Assembly: GCA_030220185.1 (NCBI GenBank) | Contig: JASPKZ010001233.1 | Location: 1-64,000, forward strand | From: Diploptera punctata | Lineage: Eukaryota; Arthropoda; Insecta; Blattodea; Blaberidae | Direction: 5' to 3' | Length of the DNA stretch: 64,000 nt | In this document: piece after piece, positions 56,300 through 64,000 of the stretch | How the letters are laid out: each line of letters begins with the position of its first letter | Numbering within the stretch: position 1 is the first letter of the stretch | The notes under the pieces: model-generated | Databases searched by the model: none | The model's input: the letters and a program-made list of their open reading frames with translations, nothing else | Told to the model about the DNA's origin: nothing | Translations under genes and position numbers: made by a program

Positions 56300-57078
56300 A
56301 TCAACCTTTATTTAGCTATACTCTCTGTGGAAATCTATAAAAATTGCGACACCATCTACGTTCCATATTTTAAGAATTAATGTAGTCAGTATTATAGAGA
56401 GTTGGCCGATAAAGAGGAGATACTAAAGGACAACACACACACACTATTGAGTAACACTAAGAAATTAGGACTGGAAGTAAATATCAATAAAACTAAATAT
56501 ATGGTCACACGTAGTAATACATTATATAATGGAAATGGACAGTTAATGACAAATGAGGGAAATTTTGAGGAAATGGCTGAATTCAAATACCTAGAAACAA
56601 TAATCACAAATAGGAATGAGATGCACAAAGAAATTAAACATAGGCTCAATTCTGGAAATGTGTGCTATTATGCATTGCAGAGACTCTTGATGTCCCAACT
56701 CCTTTCAAAAAAATGTGAGACTGAAAATATATAAAACTATTATTCTACCAGTTATATTATATGGGTGCGAAACATGGACTCTTACTTTAAGGGAGGAAAG
56801 GAGGTTACAAGTATTTGAGAATAAAGTACTTAAGGAAACGCCCAGTTGGTAGACCAAGAATGAGGTGGGAGAATAACTAACTATGATTTGAGGGAAGTCG
56901 ATTATACAGGGAATGATTGGAAAGCATTAGCTCAGGATAGGGATGTATGGAGAGCTTATGTAAGTAAGTTATATAAGATAAACCTTCATTTAGCTATACT
57001 CTCAGTGTAAATCTAAAGAAATTTCGACGCCAACTACGTTCCATATTTTAAAAATTAATGTAGTCAGTATTATAGAGA
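56300..57078. repeat. Direct repeats of about 105 bp flanking a family A copy
   Basis: 56300-56400 and 56968-57078 share ttagctatactctc, ctacgttccatatttta and aattaatgtagtcagtatta, about 90 percent alike. The non-LTR copy lies exactly between them. Confidence 0.75.
56400..56965 (+). mobile_element. Non-LTR family A copy
   Basis: DKEEILKDNTHTLLSNTKKL, INKTKYMVTRSN, then a frameshift near 56715 and a deletion after NKVL. Ends at gagagcttatgtaagtaag. 5'-truncated. Confidence 0.82.
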
Positions 57079-57409
57079 GGGGCATGGAAAGTTGCCACTG
57101 AGGTGTTCTTAGGGAAGATTCTTTGCAGTTTCTGGCCAAATGTTATTTCCAGGGCTAACGGATCCTACACAGAGCCCTTCAATGCAGGCCAACCTTGACT
57201 ATGGAAGCGACGTAAACAACATTTGCAAGGACAAGGGACGGGAGCAATAGAAACACAACGTCAAGATGGGACCAGGTATAGTTAGGTGCTGCAAAAATTG
57301 TACAATACAGTAACTAAAACACTATGCAGCATTGTCGATGCTAGCAAACACGGAGAAATTAACATAAAAATGCACTTTTTTATAAGTCCGCCAATACCTG
57401 TAATAAGGT

Positions 57410-57975
57410 TCAATTCTGGAAATACATGCTATTATGCATTACAGGGACTCTTGTCGTCCCAACTCCTTTCAAAAAACGTTAAACTGAAAATATACAAAAC
57501 TGTTATTCTACCAGTTGTATTATATGGATGCGAAATATGGACCCTTACTTTAAGGGAGGAAAGAAGATTACGAGTATTCGAGAATAAAGTTCTTCGGAAA
57601 AGTTTTGGGCCAAAAAGAGATGGACAGGTGAATGGAGAAAACTACATAATAGTGAACTACATGATATGTATAATGTATAGGAAATCAGATATAAGAATAG
57701 TTAAGTCTCGTAGACTGCGATGGGCAGGACATGTGGCACGAATGGGGAATGAAAGAGGTGCATTGAAACTTCTTGTAGGAAAACCAGAGGGAAAACGCCC
57801 AGTTGGTAGACTAAGAATGAGATGGGAGAATAACATTATCCATGATTTGTGTGAAGTAGATTATACAGGAGATGATTGGAAAACATTAGCTCAGGATAGG
57901 GATGTATGGAGAGCTTATGTCCACGCGGCCATAAACCTACGGGTTCGAAAGAGCCAGTGAGTTAGTTACGTGTAT
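57410..57975 (+). mobile_element. Non-LTR family A copy with open 3' frame
   Basis: Open for over 180 codons: LKIYKTVILPVVLYGCEIWT, LREERRLRVFENKVLRKSFG, RRLRWAGHVARMGNERGALK, GKPEGKRPVGRLRMRWENNI and DRDVWRAYVHAAINLRVRKS before a stop at the end of the gagttagtta tail. Only the C-terminal domain is left. It is the least damaged family A end in the window. Confidence 0.82.
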
Positions 57976-58328
57976 CAGAAATAAAATGAATGCTACTCCC
58001 TGAACGTATTGCACATTTGTATAGTAATCGGCCGATACTCCGCAGGATCCCACCTCTCTATATGCCGCGCCGGGTAGTACCTAATCTGTAGCGTTTGTTT
58101 TATTGTAGAATACGCTAGCCCTGGTTATTTCAAATAAAAATTTGTAGAATATTGAAATATAAAATAGTCCGTATAATACTGCTTGAATCATCACTTTTGT
58201 AGTTAAATTGATGATGATCATTTCATTTTCCCAGTTAAAGTTATGTTTGTTCAGAATTTTTAAAGGATTGATTTTTAATTACATTTGACGTAACAATTTC
58301 CATTATGGTTGATTACTAAAACTCTGTC

Positions 58329-58363
58329 TTGAGAATGATCTCACATAAGGAGATCGAAACGTC
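58329..58363 (+). ncRNA. Hammerhead-like motif, U3-A8 variant
   Basis: Stem I tgtc/gacg; core ttgagaa; one extra base; perfect 6-bp stem II gatctc/gagatc with loop acataag; gaaa; two-base-pair loopless stem III acgt; C at the cleavage site (GUC). Consensus C3 and G8 are U and A here. Confidence 0.5.
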
Positions 58364-58664
58364 GACGAATTCCTGAATAAACATAACTTTGACTGGGATA
58401 ACTAATTCATTATTATTAATTTAACTACATTATCTACTCCCAGGGAATAACATAAAGGGATACTCAATTATTACTTTTGTCTGAAATATGCATGCTAGAA
58501 AATAAAAGGCTTAAAGATATGGGCTACAGAAATAACACACATCTTGAAGATTAAATAAATATAGAATGCAGAAAGTAAGATTTTTTTTTTGTGTTGGACA
58601 AATTACAAGATTAAACAGAAAACATAAAAACAAGATGGTAGGTTATATTCCAATTAAAAGAAAG

Positions 58665-59130
58665 GGTATTTCATCATCATCGTGAACAAATCCGTTTTAG
58701 GCTATGTGACCTGCAACGGTAAACCTAACGAAGATGGTATTGATCTTTCCACCGATGTTTTGGTCTTCCTTGGCCCCTATGTTCAGTTGGAGTATATTGG
58801 AATGTCAATTTTGGAAGTATATTTCTTTCCATTCTTCTCAGATGATTTTTCCATTCTTGTTGGCAACTTTCTAATTTCTTCATTTAAACTAGGTACTCAT
58901 GTATTTTCTCTGATAAGTGTTATTTTGATGATCCAGTCTATTAAGCCCTAAACAATGATCGTAAGAAGCGCATTTATGAGAATTTATTTTATTCAAAATC
59001 CAAATTTCACTTCCGTATTTTTAGAGCAGCTTTTGATGTCATGTTACGTAATCTTAGTTTTGTATCTGCCCTCATCTGTTTACCAAAATGTCTTCTTAAC
59101 ATCCCATTTATTTGGTTATATACGAGTATA
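58665..59130 (-). mobile_element. Non-LTR RT 3' fragment
   Basis: Minus strand from an acgatgatgat tail: GPRKTKTSVERSI, EEIRKLPTRMEKSSEKN, then decayed thumb sequence with DWIIKITL. Not family A; closest in layout to families C and D. Confidence 0.6.
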
Positions 59131-59134
59131 TGAA

Positions 59135-59447
59135 GTCCACCGCTGTGATCTCGAGGTAGTGTGCTGCCTTGTCACGCAGCGGGCCCGGGTTCGATCCGCG
59201 GTCGGGGCAGTTTTTCTGGGTGAGGTTTTTATCGGTTTTTTTCTCACCTGTAAGACAAACGTCAGGAAAACTGTAAGGCCCAAACGGTCCCCGAAATCAT
59301 ATGGCCATCATCATCATCCTTTACCGGTGTGGAAAGCAACGGGAAGCTACCACACCTACAATTCCCTAGTAAAGCTGCAAGCATAGCATGCAAATGCTAT
59401 GATTGCAGTGAAGGACCTGCCTTCGGGCAGAATTACTATGGATGGAT
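59135..59447 (+). mobile_element. SINE family S3, near full length
   Basis: gtccaccgctgtgatctcga head, B box gggttcgatcc, ctgtaagacaaacgtcagga, end aattactatggatggat. Confidence 0.88.
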
Positions 59448-59973
59448 ATATATTAATTTTGAATCAATGTCACTCTTATGTTCTGCAAATACACTTCCTA
59501 AGTATGAGAAATCAGACACTTGTTCTATAATTTTTCCATCAATCTCTATTTTCAACCGTTTTATGTTTTTTCCACACAGAGGAAGAATATTCAAAGATTA
59601 CTAAAACAACAATGGGAATATGAATTATTGTGAGATTGAACTGAAATTGCATACAAAGAACATGTTTGAGGAGAAGATTGAAAATGTTGTAACAGAAATA
59701 ATAATGGAAAAGATGGAAGAGATGACTCAGCCCTCTAATAATAAAGGACAAGAGATAGAAAGATAAAAAAAAGGCTTAAAGATATGAAGCTTAAATATAT
59801 GAAATATGGAATGTAAAAAGTAAGAGGAATGTTTATATTGGACAAATTACAAGATTAAACAGAAAACAGCAGAACAAGATAGTAGGTTGCAATCAAATTA
59901 AAAGAAAGGATATTTAAATATTATTAAACAAGCACGAGAATATGAATTGTTGAGAGGTTGAACTGATATTATA

Positions 59974-60509
59974 CAGAGTGCTCTAAAATTCCCCTTACAA
60001 ACTTCTACGACTTGTAGAGAGGACTCAGTTGATAATATTTAGAATTGGAAACCATGTCCGGAAACTTACCCGTTTCCGTGCTACAGCCTTGTAAAAACAA
60101 GCATTGCCTGAACGTACGTCACGTGTCTCAACAAGTAATAGCTTCGCGATTCGTCTAAATCGAAAATTTCCCTATCGAGTATTCCAAGACTTGGTGTTTT
60201 TTTAAAAGTCAACATTTTTCGAAATTTTGAAAACTGCAAAAACTGATTGTGGAGGGCGTATCCGGGATTATTAATGCAAGTCATTATTCAGTTTCCATTT
60301 TGTTTCTTTGGTCATTAATGAGTTGAATTGTAAAACAAGTGGCGTTACTGCCTGACGCCTCATAATACATTACTTATAAAAGTGTGTTTTTGAACAGCCG
60401 TAGCAAGGAAACGTTAAGTTTCCAGACATGGTTTCCAATTCTAGATATTATCAACTCAGTCCCCTCTACAAGCCCTAGAAGTTTGTAAGGGGGATTTTAG
60501 AGCGCACTG
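59974..60509. mobile_element. TIR element of 536 bp, TA target
   Basis: Ends cagagtgctctaaaattccc and (minus) cagtgcgctctaaaatcccc, flanked by TA. The TIRs extend over 100 bp (ggaaaccatgtccgg / ccagacatggtttcc). No transposase; a Tc1/mariner-type non-autonomous element by target and ends. Confidence 0.82.
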
Positions 60510-60859
60510 TATAACCTACAAAGAACATGCCGAGGAGAAGAGAAATGTAATGGAAATAATAACGTAAAAGATGGAAGAGATGACTCTACATTCTAGTAAT
60601 AAAGGACAAGAGATAAAATATTTTCACTCTATGACGTGTCAGTGGTAAGGTTATCAGACTGTCACTCAAAATATTCTGGGGCTCATTCCTGATATAATCT
60701 GATTTTTTCAAGAAGTATTTGGAAAATGAGTTACCAACTTATAAGGTATTGTAACTAAAATATAATTTTGAAATCAAATACAAAAATAAAAATGGAAGTG
60801 ATGAGCTAATAATCAGATAATTAAAAACACAAGAAAATAAACAAAAATTAAATTTTATA

Positions 60860-61245
60860 AAGTAATGGCTGTTCCTGTATTGATGTACGGATCAGAATGT
60901 TGGACGATCACTAAAAGACAAGAACAAAGATTGTAAGCAGCTGAGATGAGATTTTTAAGAAATATATGCTGGTTAAGAAAAGGAATGAAGATATAAGAAA
61001 GGAACTAAATACTTTCAAACTTACAGACCGAATAATTAAATATAGGAACGACTGGAAAGAACATATTGATAGATTGCCAGAAGAAAGATTTCCAAAATTA
61101 TTGCTAAATTATAATCCGCACGGAAGGAGAAATGTTGGACGCCCACACAGAAGATGGTCTGAACAATTTTAACAATTCTAGCTTTCATGAAACCGGAACG
61201 AGCCAACAGGCTTAATCCCTGGATGATGATATAGAATGACAGAGA
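60860..61245 (+). mobile_element. Non-LTR RT C-terminal fragment
   Basis: AVPVLMYGSECWTITKRQEQ, then a stop and frameshift, KRNEDIRKELNTFKLTDRII, DWKEHIDRLPEERFPKLLLN, GRRNVGRPHRRW; ends gatgatgata. Confidence 0.72.
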
Positions 61246-61277
61246 AATAGTTATATACGCAACAAGAGAAGTAAGTA

Positions 61278-61626
61278 TACTCGGACCAATGGATCTGTGC
61301 CCCTATAGCGCTGACATCGTTCTTAGAAAAGTACACGATTATACTCACACAATTTCACCGCACTCCCCTCTCACTACGTCACACAACAGCAACGGTAACT
61401 TATCGAATAGGGATGTTGCCAAACTTCCCCCAGTGTAATGGCTCTTGAATATTCAATAATGCAAGGTTCGAGTTGAGTTGACAACACTGGAGTGCAAGAG
61501 AGAGATAAAAGAGAAAGAAAGAGAGAGAGAGAGAGAGATAGGAATGCAGAGAGGGAAATGATTTGCCGGGGCAGAAAAGGAAATATCGCATATCTTACGG
61601 TGGCACTAATCTGTTGGACAAACAAC
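61278..61626. mobile_element. Shorter relative of the 19335-20165 MITE
   Basis: Left end tactcggaccaatggatctg, right end decayed. Shares cccctatagcgct, gatgttgccaaacttccccc and the GA-rich patch, here expanded to a (ga)n run at 61505-61538. Confidence 0.75.
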
Positions 61627-61639
61627 AGTTCGTAACTAG

Positions 61640-63190
61640 TCGAGGACGTGTTTGAGCCCGAGCTTTAACGAGGGCTAGCAAATAAGTTCGAGACTAATAA
61701 TGTACTTACTTCCCAAACTGCATATAATTTTGTTCATTTCTATACCAATAAATATGTTTAATTTTTATATTTTTATATCTTGGTTTAAGAGTTCAGTTGT
61801 TTGATAGCAAGAGAATGTTGATAAAACAACTGCAATTGTTTATTGTTGTCTGAATTAGTGGCAGGCATTTTAAATAACAGTTTCAGACTGAATATTAATT
61901 GAAGATATGATTAACTGTGATGTAGAGGAAGCGGCGAATGCCGCGGTTCATAAAATTTTAGATTATCAAAGTGTGATACAATAAAATGTTATTGCATTAC
62001 TCAATAAAATTTTAAGTAGGTAACATTTTTACATTATTAATTAATGACAATTACTTTTCTCCGCTAGGGAAGTAAGTTGAGCAATTATATGCCGTTGTCA
62101 ATGGATACCAAGCCTCTCTGGTAAATTTAACTATCCATCTTCGGCCGACCACGCCTGACGCACCATCTCGGGCGCAAATTAATAAAATGAAACGAAATGG
62201 GTGAGAGGAGTAGGGAGAAATGGTGGAATGAAATTGTGGCAGGGGAAAACGGGAGAAAATCTTGCCCAAGCTCCATTTGGTCCACAACGAAACCCACATG
62301 ACTCGATATCAGGACCCCAGCGGTGAGAGGCGAGCTCTAACAGCTTGCGCTTTGTAGGGCCTATTTAATATGTCTAAGTAATACATAAAAACATATAATT
62401 TATTTTATGGTAAGATATTAAATAAGAATAGCAAAATAATTTATTTAAAACATCATTTGAACATGATAAAACATTGTAAACAATCTCATGTTAAAATTAC
62501 TTTATTCATATCTTAGATTTTTAATTGTTTAATTTGTTGTCAATATCAAATTCTTTGCCTACTTCATTTTGTAAACCCCTTTCTTCCATTTTTATAAAAG
62601 TTTCAGCTTTTCCTTTTTTTTAATTTTGGCTTTTTGTTCTTCGGAATTTTTTTTTATCTACCTCTGCTTTCTTATATCTTGAATAAGCATTTCTCATTTA
62701 AATATTCCAATATCTGTACGCATTTTCAGAATGTGATTTAACGATTGCAATCCTTTTGATCTGAACTGAAGATAGAGATGCACGTAGCTTTACGAATTCC
62801 CGTCTATTTTCCGGTTGCTTTCAAATTCCCGACTTATTCCTGGTTTTCAAGATTTTTCCGACTGCTGGACCCCTGAAGTATGAATGTATGAGTGAATGGT
62901 GTTTTTCGTCTTATTAAATGTTCTGGAGGAGACCATAGATTGAGTTGATCACTCATTCGGGGAGGCCCACTATGTTCTTGTTTGGTAAAAAAAATGTACA
63001 TATATGATCCGAAATTTAAACACCTCTCCCGACAGGTCGTGCCACTGTAAGGCCCGGGTGATATGTGGTATGTAAAAATTACCTATAAGGTGAGAGGTTA
63101 AACAACGACGGAGAAGAATACCTTCATATGTTGATTTTACCTATATATCTAATCGGCCTTATACAAATAATTTTGATACACTCTCAGGAT
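61640..63190. other. Region without recognised gene or repeat copy
   Basis: Mixed composition; 62080-62340 is relatively GC-rich, and 62540-62700 is T-rich and decodes on the minus strand to a Lys-rich non-LTR-like stretch too decayed to call. Confidence 0.4.
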
Positions 63191-63360
63191 TCTTACAAAT
63201 AGGAATGAGATGTACAAATAAATTAAACATAGGCTCAATTCTGGATATGCGTGCTATTATGCATTACAACTCCTTTCAAAAAAACGTTAAACTGAAAATA
63301 TATAAAAGTTATTCTCCCAGTTATAATATTATATGGATGCGAAACATGAACTCTTACTTT

Positions 63361-63517
63361 ATTATTATTATTATTATTGAATCTCCAAATATTTTGAAAC
63401 CCTATTTCACCACAAAGGCATGCTAGGGTTGTAGCTTACTATAACAACATTATACATTGTAAAACAAAAATATCTTATGGTTTTGAATGAGTGTTATGAA
63501 TTACATAAATAGTCTCG
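63361..63517 (-). mobile_element. I/R1-like 3'-end fragment, about 12-bp TSD
   Basis: Begins with (att)n, a TAA-type tail on the minus strand, and shares aaccctatttcacca and tagggtt with 7690-7760. actcttacttta before and actcttatttta after. Confidence 0.65.
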
Positions 63518-63689
63518 GACTCTTATTTTAAGGGAGGAAAAACGATTACGAGTATTTGAGAATAGAGTTTTTAGGAACATTTTTGGAAAAAGGAAGATAA
63601 ACAGAAAGGTGAATGGAGAAAACTACATAATAGCGAGCTACATGATATGTATAGGAAGATACCATGATTGAAGGGAAGTAGATTATACG

Positions 63690-63978
63690 GGGGAGGGGGC
63701 AAACCGTAGCGTAGTGGTTAAGGCACTACAAGCAGGTGGGGGGTCAGGATTTTTAAACTAACACAAATCTTCTGGCGCGGCGGCACTATGGGCCTGGGGT
63801 CGACTCAGCCTCTAACGGAAATTATCAGACGCTTGTTCTGGGGGTAAAGGCGGCCGTCATGCATGGCTGACTACCCGGCTGACATTAAGTGCCGATTGTT
63901 GAGAAAAAGTGGGAGTCTTAACCTCCTACTACTCCAAGGGCCTCCTGAGGCCTACAGTGGGATCACTTTACCTTTAGA
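63690..63978 (+). mobile_element. SINE family S2, with TSD
   Basis: gcaaaccgtagcgtagtggt head, cgactcagcctctaacggaa, end agtgggatcactttaccttt. agattata plus gggg occurs on both sides (one base differs). Confidence 0.85.
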
Positions 63979-64000
63979 TTATAGGGGATGATTGGTAAAC

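Larger units (their letters stand above)
63190..64000 (+). mobile_element. Non-LTR family A copy, twice interrupted, runs off the edge
   Basis: Pieces at 63190-63360, 63518-63689 and 63979-64000 (ataggggatgattggt) belong to one family A copy. Interruptions: an I-like 3' fragment (63361-63517) and a SINE S2 (63690-63978). Confidence 0.78.

Overview
The window looks like a transposon-laden stretch of an insect genome. The host genes are two caspase genes with long introns and canonical gt-ag splice sites. Almost everything else is mobile DNA: tRNA-derived SINEs, many 5'-truncated non-LTR retrotransposons with microsatellite tails, a Penelope-like element, a mariner, MITEs and foldback elements. 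The repeat make-up resembles a cockroach or termite (Blattodea), but that is a guess from general knowledge and not shown by the sequence. I see no bacterial-type operons, CRISPR array or rRNA.

Host genes, both on the minus strand and head to tail. Caspase A (51790 down to 26444) has five recognisable exons: a prodomain exon (51293-51790), first p20 exon (41299-41534), catalytic-His exon (39281-39458), catalytic-Cys and linker exon (37331-37469) and p10 exon with stop (26444-26682). All splice phases agree and all catalytic and S1-pocket residues are present, but two exons each carry a single-base indel that breaks the frame. Caspase B has its first coding exon at 11015-11357 and its His exon at 1076-1257; the Cys and p10 exons lie beyond the left edge. 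B keeps the intron phases of A but has lost the loop Arg and has Glu where the Gln of QAC(R/Q)G belongs, so it may be an altered or non-proteolytic paralogue.

Layout. 0-11 kb (caspase B intron): SINE, foldback, tRNA-like repeats, mariner, I/R1-like non-LTR remnants and dispersed repeats. 11.4-26.4 kb (between the genes): many non-LTR fragments, the best being an RT of about 1.5 kb at 16.1-18.0 kb, plus a MITE at 19.3-20.2 kb and hammerhead-like foldbacks. 26.4-51.8 kb (caspase A introns): non-LTR copies, a 3-unit tRNA-like tandem array, SINEs, and a nest at 41.6-49.4 kb in which a non-LTR copy is split by a 7.2 kb long-TIR DNA transposon. That transposon holds a Penelope-like element, which in turn holds a SINE and a 4-unit tRNA-like array; most joints have readable target-site duplications. 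51.8-64 kb (upstream of caspase A): SINEs, non-LTR fragments, two MITEs and further hammerhead-like motifs.

Two non-host signals stand out. First, a tRNA-like element (cloverleaf with A and B boxes) occurs repeatedly as tandem arrays with 200-325 bp periods; two insertions have clean 12-bp target duplications. Second, hammerhead-ribozyme-like cores lie at the ends of the Penelope-like element and of related foldbacks. Three of them show a paired C3-G8 to U3-A8 change in the catalytic core.
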